A stretch of 64,000 nucleotides of DNA. Source: Pseudomonas alkylphenolica (GTDB lineage Bacteria > Pseudomonadota > Gammaproteobacteria > Pseudomonadales > Pseudomonadaceae). The translations under genes were made by a program, and so were the position numbers. The notes beneath the pieces were generated by a model. That model did no database searches, was not told where the DNA came from, and worked only from the letters and a program-made list of their open reading frames with translations. Below, in pieces: positions 20,362 to 30,627 of this stretch (positions are counted from its first letter, which is position 1; each line of letters opens with the position of its first letter). The stretch covers positions 2,721,501 to 2,785,500 of the forward strand of contig NZ_CP009048.1 of the NCBI RefSeq assembly GCF_000746525.1, given 5' to 3'.

Positions 20362-20539
20362 CATGAGATCCGTCATCAACGTATTGATATTGCTTGTCTT
20401 TTTACCCGCCTACAGAAAACTGTAGACGAATTACGGTGTAGCACTTTGAGACAGTATGAGACACCCCTGCAACAGTTCGACCCACTGCGATTCGTCCTTG
20501 AAGGTGTTTAACACATTGAAAATAAACGCTTTGCCTGGA

Positions 20540-20556
20540 TTGGCACAGTTCCTGTA
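20540..20556 (+). promoter_or_regulatory. Probable sigma-54 promoter for qhpA
   Basis: TTGGCACAGTTCCTGTA has a perfect -24 block, and the -12 block reads TGT instead of TGC with correct ten-base spacing. It lies about 75 bases before the qhpA start. GTGTTTAACAC at 20504-20514 and the direct repeat TGAGACA at about 20447-20463 lie upstream and could bind the activator. Confidence 0.55.
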
Positions 20557-20629
20557 TTGGTCATTCGCAGAAGCACCTACGGCACCCAGCGTGCAATAAC
20601 GATAAGAACAATACCGTGGAGGTCTGACC

Positions 20630-22198
20630 TTGAGAACGACTCGACTCCGGCGACATACCAGCAGCCTGGCGCTGATCGCCGCCGCCTTGCTATGCACCCA
20701 GGTCCAGGCCAAAGAGCCCGGCGCCGACCTGCTGCAGAGCAAGTGCATGGGCTGTCACACAGCCGAAGGCAACGACAGCTACAGCCGCATCAGTCACCAG
20801 CGCAAAACCCCCGAAGGCTGGTTGATGAGCATCGGCCGCATGCAGGTCATGCATGGTCTGCAGATCAGTGATGATGACCGCCGCACCCTGGTCAAGTACC
20901 TGGCCGACAAGCAAGGCCTGGCACCCAGCGAAACCGAAGGTGTGCGGTATGCCATGGAGCGCCGCCTGAACACGGTTGAGCAGTTTGACGAGAAGCTCAG
21001 CCAGACCTGCGGCCGTTGCCACTCCGGCGCCCGGGTCGCCCTGCAGCGGCGTCCGGCCAAGGAATGGGAACACCTGGTCAACTTCCACCTTGGCCAATGG
21101 CCGTCACTCGAGTACCAGGCCCTGTCACGGGATCGCGACTGGTTAGAGATTGCCCTGAACGAAATGGTGCCAGAGCTGGCCAAGCGCTTCCCGCTGGACA
21201 ACCCGGCCTGGACCGACTGGCAGAAAACGCGGCCCAAGCCCGAGGTGCTGGTGGGGCGCTGGGCCTTTAGTGGCCATATGCTGAGCAAGGGTGACGTGCG
21301 TGGCGAGATGACCCTCGGCAGCGCTCAGGGCGATGGTACCTTCAAGGTCGAAGTCAACGGCCGCTATGCCGACGGCACGCCGTTCCAGGGCAGCGGCTCG
21401 GCCATTCTCTACAACGGCTTCGAATGGCGCGGTAACGTCAGGATTGGCGATACCACGATGCGTCAGGTATTTGCCGCACTCGATGGCGAGATGAAAGGGC
21501 GCATGTTCGAGGCCGAGCATGACGAACGCGGCTTGGATTTCACCGCGGTGAAGGAGGGCAAGGCCCGTTTGCTGGCCGTACAGCCTTCGTTCATCAAGGC
21601 GGGCAGCGAGGCTGAGCTGACACTGGTTGGCAGCGGCTTGTCTGGCAAGCCGGACCTTGGCCCGGGTATCGAAGTGACCCAAGTGCTGGAATCAAGCGCC
21701 AACCAGGTACGGGTCAAGGTGCGGGCTGCGGCCGATGCGGCGCCTGGCGCGCGTGAAGTCAGCCAGGGCGGATTGAAAGGGCCGAGCCTGGTGGTCTACG
21801 ACAAAGTCGAGGAAGTGAAAGTGGTGCCGGCGTTCTCCATCGCCCGCATCGGTGAGAACGGCGGCAGTACGCCGAAGGTACAAGGACGCTTCGAGGCCGA
21901 GGCCTGGGGCAAAGATGCCAAGGGCCAGCCGCTGCGTATTGGCTATCTACCGGCGCAGTGGTCGGTCGAGCCATATAACGAAAAGGCCAAGGAGGACGAA
22001 GACGTCAAGTTCGCCGGGCAGATGCTCGAGAACGGCATCTTCATGCCCGGCGGTGCCGGCCCTAACCCCGAGCGACGGATGATGACCAACAACGCGGGCA
22101 ATCTGAAAGTGATCGCCCAGCTGGAGGACGGCGGACAGAAAGGCGAAGGCCACCTGATCGTCACCGTGCAACGCTGGAACAATCCACCGCTGCCGTGA
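20630..22198 (+). CDS. qhpA: Quinohemoprotein amine dehydrogenase alpha subunit, di-heme
   Basis: This 522-residue protein starts at TTG 20630, eight bases after a strong GGAGG. A signal peptide ends near residue 27 (TQVQAKEP). Two haem c sites are visible: CMGCH at 39-43 and CGRCH at 127-131, fitting the di-haem cytochrome domain of QHNDH alpha. The remaining 350 residues are beta-rich. The enzyme oxidises primary amines in the periplasm and passes electrons through the haems to a soluble cytochrome or cupredoxin. It is the first gene of qhpA-D-C-B. Confidence 0.95.
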   Translation: MRTTRLRRHTSSLALIAAALLCTQVQAKEPGADLLQSKCMGCHTAEGNDSYSRISHQRKTPEGWLMSIGRMQVMHGLQISDDDRRTLVKYLADKQGLAPSETEGVRYAMERRLNTVEQFDEKLSQTCGRCHSGARVALQRRPAKEWEHLVNFHLGQWPSLEYQALSRDRDWLEIALNEMVPELAKRFPLDNPAWTDWQKTRPKPEVLVGRWAFSGHMLSKGDVRGEMTLGSAQGDGTFKVEVNGRYADGTPFQGSGSAILYNGFEWRGNVRIGDTTMRQVFAALDGEMKGRMFEAEHDERGLDFTAVKEGKARLLAVQPSFIKAGSEAELTLVGSGLSGKPDLGPGIEVTQVLESSANQVRVKVRAAADAAPGAREVSQGGLKGPSLVVYDKVEEVKVVPAFSIARIGENGGSTPKVQGRFEAEAWGKDAKGQPLRIGYLPAQWSVEPYNEKAKEDEDVKFAGQMLENGIFMPGGAGPNPERRMMTNNAGNLKVIAQLEDGGQKGEGHLIVTVQRWNNPPLP

Positions 22199-22271
22199 TC
22201 GGCCGTTGACCCTACGGGCACTGCGCTGCCCGGATTCCAACGTTGATCACAATGCACATCGGGAGGTCGCC

Positions 22272-23702
22272 ATGGGCGCACTTTTGAATCTGGTCGAACG
22301 CAATCTGCATGAAGTGCAGGTGGATGCCGACCGCATGCTGTTCCATATCCCCAGCAGTTCGCTGTTTGCCACCGACGCAGTAACAGGCGGAATCATCGAC
22401 ACCTTGCGCGAGCAAGGCTGTTCATCTGAAGAGTTGCAGCAGCGCTTGCAATCACGCTTCAGCGGTGAGGACATCATCGACACCTTGCGCGAGCTGATTG
22501 CCCTGGAAGTGGTCAGCGACGGCTCGCCGCTGACCCCGGAAATCGGCCTGAAGCGGGTCGAGCATACGGCGATCAATACCGTGGTGTTGAACGTCAATAC
22601 CGGCTGCAACCTGAGCTGCACCTACTGCTACAAGGAAGACCTGGACAAGCCCTCGGCGGGCAAGAAAATGGACGTGGAAACGGCCATCGCTTCGGTGGAG
22701 ATGCTGCTCAAGGAGTCCCCGGACGAAGAGCGTTTCACCGTGGTGTTTTTTGGCGGCGAACCACTGAGCAATCGCAAGCTGATCGAGTACATGGTCGACT
22801 ATTGCGAGAAGCGCTTTGCCGAGGCCGGCAAGCTTGTCGAGTTCGTGATGACCACCAACGCCACGCTGCTCACCGAAGAGACCGTGGACTACCTCAATGC
22901 CCACCGCTTTGGCCTGTCGGTGAGCATCGACGGCCCCAAGACCGTACATGACCGTAACCGCATCACCGTCGGCGGCCAGGGCACCTACGACGTGGTGCGG
23001 CGCAAGGCCCAGATGCTGCTGTCGCGTTACAACAGCCGTCCGGTGGGCGCACGGGTGACCTTGACCACCGGTGTCACCGATGTCGAAACCATCTGGGATC
23101 ACCTGTTCAACGAACTGGGATTTGCCGAAGTCGGTTTCGCCCCAGTGACCTCCGGTGACATCAGCAGCTTCAACCTCACCAGCGATGAACTGGTGCAGGT
23201 GTTCGCCAACATGAAGGCCCTTGGCCGGCGTTACCTGGAAGCCGCACTGGAACACCGCAATATCGGCTTCTCCAACCTCCATCAGCTGATCACCGACATC
23301 CATGAAGGGCACAAGAAAGCCCTGCCGTGCGGCGCCGGCTTGAAGATGCTGGCGGTCGATCACAAGGGCGAGCTGAACCTGTGCCATCGCTTCACCGGCT
23401 CCAGCCTGCCGACCTTCGGCAACGTGCACAGCGGAGTGAAGCAGGTGGAGTTGAACGACTTCCTGTCCCAGCGCCTGGACCGTAGCGGCACCGGCTGCGA
23501 CAGCTGCCGTATCCGCAATCTGTGTTCCGGCGGCTGCTACCACGAGAGCTATGCCCGCTACGGCGATCCTACTCATCCGACCTACCACTACTGCGAGTTG
23601 ATGCGCGACTGGATTGACTTCGGCATCGAGGTTTACAGCCGCATCATGGCCGCCAATCCGGCCTTCATCAGCCGCTACATCACTCCGCGGAAGGCGCATT
23701 GA
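22272..23702 (+). CDS. qhpD: Radical SAM peptide-modifying enzyme, QHNDH gamma-subunit cross-linker
   Basis: This 476-residue protein begins at ATG 22272, six bases after GGGAGG. The radical SAM motif is C112xxxC116xxC119 (CNLSCTYC). The C-terminal SPASM region binds auxiliary clusters ([33 protein letters not shown]-type end). QhpD forms the three Cys-to-Asp/Glu thioether bonds in the gamma subunit while the leader is attached. An N-terminal 95-residue segment resembles a peptide-recognition domain. The stop overlaps the spacer to qhpC by one base. Confidence 0.94.
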   Translation: MGALLNLVERNLHEVQVDADRMLFHIPSSSLFATDAVTGGIIDTLREQGCSSEELQQRLQSRFSGEDIIDTLRELIALEVVSDGSPLTPEIGLKRVEHTAINTVVLNVNTGCNLSCTYCYKEDLDKPSAGKKMDVETAIASVEMLLKESPDEERFTVVFFGGEPLSNRKLIEYMVDYCEKRFAEAGKLVEFVMTTNATLLTEETVDYLNAHRFGLSVSIDGPKTVHDRNRITVGGQGTYDVVRRKAQMLLSRYNSRPVGARVTLTTGVTDVETIWDHLFNELGFAEVGFAPVTSGDISSFNLTSDELVQVFANMKALGRRYLEAALEHRNIGFSNLHQLITDIHEGHKKALPCGAGLKMLAVDHKGELNLCHRFTGSSLPTFGNVHSGVKQVELNDFLSQRLDRSGTGCDSCRIRNLCSGGCYHESYARYGDPTHPTYHYCELMRDWIDFGIEVYSRIMAANPAFISRYITPRKAH

Positions 23703-23703
23703 T

Positions 23704-24027
23704 ATGAAACATCTCAAGCCGCTGAACAACAAAGCGCAAATTCTTGAGCAAGCGGTCGCCCAGGACCGGGTCGAGGAAGTCGTGGCCATGAGTGCGGTCG
23801 CCGGTTGCACCGCCACCACCGACCCGGGCTGGGAAGTGGATGCCTTTGGTGGTGTCAGCTCGCTGTGCCAGCCAATGGAAGCCGACCTCTACGGCTGCTC
23901 GGACCCTTGCTGGTGGCCAGCCCAGGTGCCCGACATGATGAGCACCTACCAGGACTGGAACGCCCAGGCCAGCAACTCCCAAGACGATTGGCGCAACCTC
24001 GGCACTGTGTTTCCAAAAGACAAGTGA
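23704..24027 (+). CDS. qhpC: QHNDH gamma subunit precursor carrying cysteine tryptophylquinone
   Basis: This 107-residue protein consists of a 28-residue leader and a 79-residue mature chain beginning MSAVAGC. All cross-linking residues known from the P. putida structure are present in mature numbering: Cys7-Glu16, Cys27-Asp33 and Cys41-Asp49 thioethers, plus Cys37-Trp43 forming the CTQ cofactor. In precursor numbering the CTQ pair is Cys65 and Trp71. There is no conventional signal peptide, which agrees with export by QhpF after leader removal by QhpE. The chosen start follows the qhpD stop directly; the longer frame upstream is a shadow of qhpD. Confidence 0.96.
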   Translation: MKHLKPLNNKAQILEQAVAQDRVEEVVAMSAVAGCTATTDPGWEVDAFGGVSSLCQPMEADLYGCSDPCWWPAQVPDMMSTYQDWNAQASNSQDDWRNLGTVFPKDK

Positions 24028-24058
24028 CCGGCCAACAAGAACAACAAGGGGAAACCGC

Positions 24059-25183
24059 ATGAAACCTGGAGTTTTCGCCAAGCTGGCGTTCACCGTCGCC
24101 GCCTGTGCCAGCACCTTCGCAGCCTGGGCCGCCGACAGCAGCGGGCCCGCACTGAAGGCGGGTCACGAGTACATGATCGCCACCAACTACCCGAACAACC
24201 TGCACGTGGTCGACCTGGCCAGCGATGAGCTCTACAAGAGCTGCAAGCTGCCGGACGCCTTTGGCCCCGGCACGGCGATGATGGCGCCGGACAACCGCAC
24301 CGCGTACTTGCTCAACAACCATTTCGGTGACCTCTACGGCATTGACCTGGACACCTGCAAGACGGTGTTCCACGCCAACTTGTCGAACACCCCGGGCGAG
24401 GTGGCGCGCTCGATGTTTTCCTTCGCCATCAGCCCGGATGGCAAGGAGGTCTACGCCACGGTCAATCCGACCCAGCGCCTGAACGACCACTACGTGGTCA
24501 AACCGCCGCGCCTGGAGGTATTCCGTACCGCAGACGGGTTGGCCGCCAAGCCGGTGCGCAGCTTTCCCATGCCGCGCCAGGTCTTCCTGATGCGCGCAGC
24601 GGATGACGGCAGCCTGTTTGTCGCTGGCCCTGACATTTACAAGATGGATGTGAACACCGGCAAATATGAGGTCGCGCTGCCACTGCGCAACTGGCAGCGT
24701 CCGGGTTTCAGCGCCCCGGACGTGCTGTACTTCTGGCCACACCAGACCGCACAGCATGACTTCACCATGCTCTACACCGTGTCGCGCTTCCAGGACGACA
24801 AGCAGGACCCGGCCACGGCTGAACCGATGTATGGCTACCTGAGCATCGATCTCAAGAGCGGTAAAAGCAGCTACCAGGAGTTCGCTTCGCTGACCGAGCT
24901 GTACTTCACCGGCCTGCGTTCACCAAAGGACCCGAACCAGATGTATGGGGTGCTCAACCGCCTGGCGCGCTATGACATCAAGGAACGCAAGCTGATCAAG
25001 GCCGCCAACCTCGACCACACTTACTACTGTGTGGCCTTCAACAAGCAAGGCAGCAAGCTCTACCTTGCCGGGACGTTCAACGATATCGCGGTGTTCGATC
25101 CGCAGAGCCTGGAGAAGGTCAAGAACATCAAGCTGCCCGGTGGCGACATGTCGATCACCACCACCCAGGTGTTCGTCAGGTAG
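24059..25183 (+). CDS. qhpB: QHNDH beta subunit, beta-propeller
   Basis: This 374-residue protein has a signal peptide (MKPGVFAKLAFTVAACASTF, cleavage near AWAA). The mature part shows repeated beta-propeller strands (DLASDELYKSCKLPD; AFNKQGSKLYLAGTFNDIAVFD), as in the seven-bladed beta subunit of QHNDH. In the enzyme it sits on the gamma subunit and contributes active-site residues. It begins 31 bases after qhpC, with AAGGGG as ribosome binding site, and closes the structural operon. Confidence 0.94.
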   Translation: MKPGVFAKLAFTVAACASTFAAWAADSSGPALKAGHEYMIATNYPNNLHVVDLASDELYKSCKLPDAFGPGTAMMAPDNRTAYLLNNHFGDLYGIDLDTCKTVFHANLSNTPGEVARSMFSFAISPDGKEVYATVNPTQRLNDHYVVKPPRLEVFRTADGLAAKPVRSFPMPRQVFLMRAADDGSLFVAGPDIYKMDVNTGKYEVALPLRNWQRPGFSAPDVLYFWPHQTAQHDFTMLYTVSRFQDDKQDPATAEPMYGYLSIDLKSGKSSYQEFASLTELYFTGLRSPKDPNQMYGVLNRLARYDIKERKLIKAANLDHTYYCVAFNKQGSKLYLAGTFNDIAVFDPQSLEKVKNIKLPGGDMSITTTQVFVR

Positions 25184-25190
25184 GCAAGGC

Positions 25191-25215
25191 CGCCGCGCTG
25201 CCGGGCAGCGCGGCG
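25191..25215 (+). terminator. Strong GC hairpin between qhpB and the acyl-CoA ligase gene
   Basis: A perfect 12-bp stem (CGCCGCGCTGCC paired with GGCAGCGCGGCG) has only one base between the arms by sequence. No T-run follows. It could be a partial terminator or an mRNA-stabilising structure that sets the level of the next gene. Confidence 0.55.
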
Positions 25216-25249
25216 TTAAACCCCGGAATAACAAGAACAAGAGAACACC

Positions 25250-26920
<1,671 letters not shown>

Positions 26921-27091
26921 GCCCCGCAGGTTTCAGCGAAAGCCGCAAGTATCCATAGGTATTGAATGCGGGACCGCCGGTCGGTGGTTCTTCCTTAAAA
27001 ATGAACGATCGGACAATACAGCTCTCTTATTTTCCAGCAGGCCGGTCCTCAGTGATCACGCCGTGCACTCCCTCGTAAAAAATGGACGTTC

Positions 27092-27134
27092 ATCCTCATC
27101 TGCATCGTATGGAATGCACGTGGGGATTTTTTTT
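27092..27134 (+). terminator. Rho-independent terminator after the acyl-CoA ligase
   Basis: Stem arms 27092-27105 and 27114-27127 pair at 13 of 14 positions (two G-U), with an 8-base loop, followed by an eight-T run. The rest of the gap 26921-27318 holds only the small frame at 27157. Confidence 0.75.
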
Positions 27135-27156
27135 ACCTGAAGCCTGGAGAAACGCT

Positions 27157-27216
27157 ATGCCCTCATCAATGACTCGCTGGGCGAGTCGCTGCATTCTTGA
27201 AATACCGGTTTACTGA
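27157..27216 (+). CDS. Possible 19-residue peptide
   Basis: ATG follows a good ribosome binding site (TGGAGA, seven bases upstream), and the frame encodes MPSSMTRWASRCILEIPVY before TGA. It lies between the terminator at 27092 and the membrane protein gene at 27319. The E-x3-Y ending recalls the cross-link pair of PqqA, but the length and the rest do not match. It may equally be a leader peptide or chance. Confidence 0.25.
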   Translation: MPSSMTRWASRCILEIPVY

Positions 27217-27318
27217 TTCAGTTTGTTCAAGTGAGTTTGATCCTGTAGTTGCGATCAGGTCGTTCGTACGCCTGTTGCAAGGTCATCTGGCACTAACGTA
27301 TTAAGTGGAGAAGTCGTC

Positions 27319-27981
27319 GTGGAGATCAATACAATTATTAGCCTGTTCGGGCAGAAAGAATCCATGGAGCTTTTGCGGTTGGCGGTTGTTTATGTCCATC
27401 TGATAGCCTGTTGCGTCGCCATCGGCCTGGTGTTTGCCAGCGATGCTGCGATGGTCAAGGGCTTATTGAAAGGTCATGTATCGACGGGCCACGATAACGA
27501 TCATATGACGAGTCTGCAGAAGTCTGTTGCCAGTGCGTTGATATTCTTGTGGATTAGCGGCGTCGCACTGATAGGTATTGATTACCTGGAAAAAGGTATT
27601 AACTATTTTGCCAATCCGAAACTTCAAGCCAAAGTCATTATTGTCTTGTTGCTGACGTTCAACGGCATGTTGTTGCATCGCTATATATTGCCTGCATTGC
27701 TGAAAGCCGGATCGCTACTTGATTTGCAGATCGGTGTACGAATGTTTGCCCTGTTCTCCGGAGCACTGTCCGGCGTGTCCTGGCTGTATGCCGCGATGCT
27801 GGGTGTCGGTCGGCCGCTGGCCTGGAAGTATTCGCTCAGCGAGTTGCTGATGGCGCATCCGGTGTTGATCGTGCTCGGATTTGCGTCGATGGTGGCATTG
27901 ACCCAATGGGCACGGAACCGTAGCAGGACGCTGCCGGCTCAGGAGAGTCCATGGCTGCTGGCGGGAATTCATACACGCTAA
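27319..27981 (+). CDS. Unrecognised small integral membrane protein
   Basis: This 220-residue protein starts at GTG 27319 (GGAG nine bases upstream); ATG 27364 is an alternative. It has about five hydrophobic helices, near residues 20-45, 72-90, 105-125, 145-165 and 180-200, separated by short loops. The first carries HLIACC and a nearby loop has HVSTGHDNDHM, so several histidines lie near membrane faces. It vaguely resembles CopD- or cytochrome b561-like haem membrane proteins but no motif is decisive. It stands alone between the qhp locus and an HxlR pseudogene. Confidence 0.65.
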   Translation: MEINTIISLFGQKESMELLRLAVVYVHLIACCVAIGLVFASDAAMVKGLLKGHVSTGHDNDHMTSLQKSVASALIFLWISGVALIGIDYLEKGINYFANPKLQAKVIIVLLLTFNGMLLHRYILPALLKAGSLLDLQIGVRMFALFSGALSGVSWLYAAMLGVGRPLAWKYSLSELLMAHPVLIVLGFASMVALTQWARNRSRTLPAQESPWLLAGIHTR

Positions 27982-27998
27982 GCTGATGCTCGCGAACC

Positions 27999-28423
27999 CT
28001 AATCGGCAATGAGATGGGCTTGCGCATCGGCCTGGCGGTAAGACTGGCCGGTGCGCAAACGCCATTGGGTCAACTCATCGGCGTTTTCCGCCACCTGTAG
28101 CTGGTGCTCTTCACGGGTAATGGGCTTGCCGGTATTGGCATCCGTCAACGCCAGCGCCACGGGTTTGCCGGTGCTTTGGTCTATCAGCGCAACCTTGTCT
28201 GAACCGCTGGTGTGGCGAGCGCCCCAACTCATCAGCGTGAGGATTACCGGTCGCAAGTCCCGGCCTGCTTCGGTGAGGTGGTACTCATGGCGTGGCGGGT
28301 TGTCCTGGTAAGGGCGGCGTTCAAGCAAACCGTCTGCCACATCAGCAGGCTCCAGCCGTCACCAATGCACTCAAGGGCATGAGCGATCGGGCACGGCATG
28401 GGTTGAAAGCTGGCTCTTTTCAT
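27999..28423 (-). pseudogene. HxlR-type regulator with internal deletion
   Basis: Read on the minus strand from ATG 28423 (AGGTGAG upstream), the frame gives MKRASFQPMPCPIAHALECI then GDGWSLLM. This is a normal HxlR N-terminus, including the first half of the winged helix. The sequence then jumps, in a different frame, to ADGLLERRPYQDNPPRHEYH and the ordinary C-terminal half down to the TAG at 27999. About 40 codons between the SLL and ADGLL segments, holding the recognition helix, are missing. A DNA-binding product is therefore unlikely. The neighbouring minus-strand genes encode a porin and a nitroreductase, a usual context for HxlR regulators. Confidence 0.8.
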
Positions 28424-28535
28424 CGGGGCTCACCTGATCGCTGTCGATGGAGAGTGCGATCATACTATCGCGCCGTTAATTTCATAATGAAAGTAACATG
28501 TGCGAAGCATCACTCGAAGGTGCCCCACGTACCGA

Positions 28536-28556
28536 ATCGCGGGCCAGGCCCGCGAT
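28536..28556 (-). terminator. Hairpin after the OprD porin gene
   Basis: A perfect 10-bp inverted repeat (ATCGCGGGCC, one base, GGCCCGCGAT) lies 18 bases beyond the porin stop. There is no clear T-run. Confidence 0.5.
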
Positions 28557-28574
28557 GACCCTGACAGCGGGATT

Positions 28575-29837
28575 CTAGTAGTTGAAGGTGTAACGCAGAA
28601 TCAGCCGGTTCTCGTTGGCACTGTCGGCATACGTGGAGCGGTTGGTGGAGTTGCGCCACTGCACTGCCAGTCCCTTCACCGGCCCGCCCTGGACCACATA
28701 AGTGATGTCGGTCATGCGTTCCCATTCCTCGCCCGATTCACCGGTGGCCCGAAGCCCTGCGGCTTGTGCGGTTTTGACCATCGTCGGATCGACGTCTTCA
28801 CCCTTGGCGTATTTGACCCCCAAGGTCAGCCCGGGAACGCCCACCGCGGTGAAGTCGAAGTCGTAGCGGGCGTACCAGACGCGCTCATTGGCGGCGGTGA
28901 AGGTACTTACCAGCGATTCAGCGAAAATGTAGGTATCGGTGCCGTTGACGAATGCAAACGGCGTATCGCCCCAGGCTTTCTGGTAGCCGCCGCCAAGGGT
29001 ATGACCCTTGAGGCTGTAGGCCAGGTAACTGGTGAGGGTGCGGTTGTCGACTTCACCCACGCCCTTGTCACCGGTCTCGTTGGCATCGAACAGGCGTACA
29101 TCGGCGATCACCGCGCCGGTCGACAACGGCTGGTTCAATTTCATACCGAAAAAGTTGTTACGGTACAGGTCCTCAAGCTCGGCCACGTGATAGCTCAGGG
29201 TCAGCGTCGGCAGTGCTTTGTAGTCGAATGCCAGGTAGGAGTAGTGATCGGCCTCCACCGGGGCATAGCCGGTGGCGGTCAGCGATTCGAAGTCGGTGGA
29301 GTTGCGTTGCTTGACCGCATTTACCCGCAGCGCCGAGAAAGTCAGGGGCGCAAAGTCGTTGGAGACCAGGAGCCCACCGCGAAACACCTGCGGCAGCAGG
29401 CGGCTGTTATTGCTTGCAAGCAGGGGCATGACCGGGTTGATACCGCCGATGCGCAGTTCGCTTTTCGCCAGGCGGGCCTTGGCGGTCAGCGTCATCTTGC
29501 TGTAGGCGTCTTCAACATTGCGCTCCGAGTCGTAGGCCAGCAGGCCCGAGCCGGTACGATCGGGGCTTGAGTCGAGCTTTACCCCGAGCAGGCCGAGGGC
29601 ATCGACACCAAAGCCGACCGTGCCTTCGGTAAAGCCCGACTGCAGGTTGAGGATGAAACCCTGACCCCATTCGTCGCGTTTGTTCTGGCGTGCGTCGTCG
29701 TTGCGAAAGTCGCGGTTGTAATAGAAGTTGCGCAGTTCAAGGCTTGCCTTGGCATCCTTGACAAAGTCCGCCATTACCATCGGGGCTTGAGCGGCGACAG
29801 CGGTGGCGAGCAGCAGCTTCACTGGGTGTTTCGACAT
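28575..29837 (-). CDS. OprD-family outer membrane porin
   Basis: This 420-residue protein starts at ATG 29837, seven bases after AAAGGTG; a GTG nine bases upstream is possible. The signal peptide ends at VMAD, and the mature chain begins [20 protein letters not shown], the typical OprD opening. Alternating aromatic beta-strands run to the C-terminal LILRYTFNY, with a terminal aromatic residue for the outer membrane assembly machinery. OprD-type channels take up small carboxylates or amino acids. Next to an aromatic-acid-type MFS permease it probably serves uptake of an aromatic or carboxylate substrate. Confidence 0.93.
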   Translation of the reverse strand: MSKHPVKLLLATAVAAQAPMVMADFVKDAKASLELRNFYYNRDFRNDDARQNKRDEWGQGFILNLQSGFTEGTVGFGVDALGLLGVKLDSSPDRTGSGLLAYDSERNVEDAYSKMTLTAKARLAKSELRIGGINPVMPLLASNNSRLLPQVFRGGLLVSNDFAPLTFSALRVNAVKQRNSTDFESLTATGYAPVEADHYSYLAFDYKALPTLTLSYHVAELEDLYRNNFFGMKLNQPLSTGAVIADVRLFDANETGDKGVGEVDNRTLTSYLAYSLKGHTLGGGYQKAWGDTPFAFVNGTDTYIFAESLVSTFTAANERVWYARYDFDFTAVGVPGLTLGVKYAKGEDVDPTMVKTAQAAGLRATGESGEEWERMTDITYVVQGGPVKGLAVQWRNSTNRSTYADSANENRLILRYTFNY

Positions 29838-29867
29838 TACAGGCACCTTTTATTTTTGTTGTTGTGA

Positions 29868-30587
29868 TCAGGGATGAAAGGTTGCGAACGCACTGACCGG
29901 CTCCCGACCGGTCACCAAGGTGTTTTCGATGCTGGCAGGGTCCGCGTAACCGAGGCTCATGCCACACACCAGCATCTGTTCAGGCGCAATCCCCAATTGC
30001 TCCGAGATGAGGGTGTGGTACTTGAGGAATGAGGCTTGCGGGCAGGTATGCAGGCCGCGGCCGCGCGCAGCGACCATCACGCTTTGCAGGAACATGCCGT
30101 AATCGAGCAGGCTGCCCTCACCAAGGCTGCGGTCGATGGTGAACAGCAAGCCCACCGGCGCGTCGAAGAACCGATAGTTGCGACCGTGCTGTGCATGCAT
30201 GCGCGGCCTGTCGTTCTTGTCGATCCCCAGCAACCCGTAGAGCGCCCAGCCCACTGCCCGTCGGCGTTCGAGGTAGGGCGCCTTCCATTGGTGCGGATAG
30301 TAGGCGTACGGGTCTGCATGGTTTGCTGCTGACGCGGGATCGTTGTCGATGCGGGTGATGGCGCGCGACAGACGCGCCTTCACTTCGCCGGTCAGCACAT
30401 GCACATGCCAAGGCTGCATGTTCACCCCGGTGGCACTGAAGCGTGCGACATCGAGGATGGCCTCAATGTCCTCCTGCGCCACCGGTGTGGGAAGAAATGC
30501 CCTGATACTGCGTCGCGTGGTGATGGCCCAGTCAACTGCGTGGCTCACAAGCTGCGCGGAAGCTGGCGGTGGCGATAATCGGTTCAT
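29868..30587 (-). CDS. Nitroreductase-family flavoprotein
   Basis: This 239-residue protein has the FMN-binding opening RRSIRAFLPTPVAQEDIEAIL, then ARFSATGVNMQPWHVHVL and a C-terminal GMSLGYADP, as in NfnB/BluB-like nitroreductases. It would be a cytoplasmic NAD(P)H-dependent FMN enzyme that reduces nitro or quinone compounds, or another electron acceptor. It lies between a porin gene and an MFS permease gene on the same strand and could form an uptake-and-reduction unit. The substrate is unknown. Confidence 0.88.
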   Translation of the reverse strand: MNRLSPPPASAQLVSHAVDWAITTRRSIRAFLPTPVAQEDIEAILDVARFSATGVNMQPWHVHVLTGEVKARLSRAITRIDNDPASAANHADPYAYYPHQWKAPYLERRRAVGWALYGLLGIDKNDRPRMHAQHGRNYRFFDAPVGLLFTIDRSLGEGSLLDYGMFLQSVMVAARGRGLHTCPQASFLKYHTLISEQLGIAPEQMLVCGMSLGYADPASIENTLVTGREPVSAFATFHP

Positions 30588-30627
30588 GTTCGTTCCTGCT
30601 GGCAGCGTCTGGCGTCAAGGCATGGGT

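Noticed and set aside
18847..20511. Open plus-strand frame of about 550 codons opposite the aldehyde dehydrogenase
   Set aside because: The composition is a shadow of the high-GC gene; the minus-strand protein has all catalytic motifs and a matching promoter.
22452..23819. Open minus-strand frame opposite qhpD
   Set aside because: qhpD is certain from its radical SAM motif and neighbours; the antisense frame has no features.
27157..27216. Assignment of the small frame as pqqA
   Set aside because: Only E-x3-Y fits; length, flanking residues and absence of pqqB-E nearby do not.
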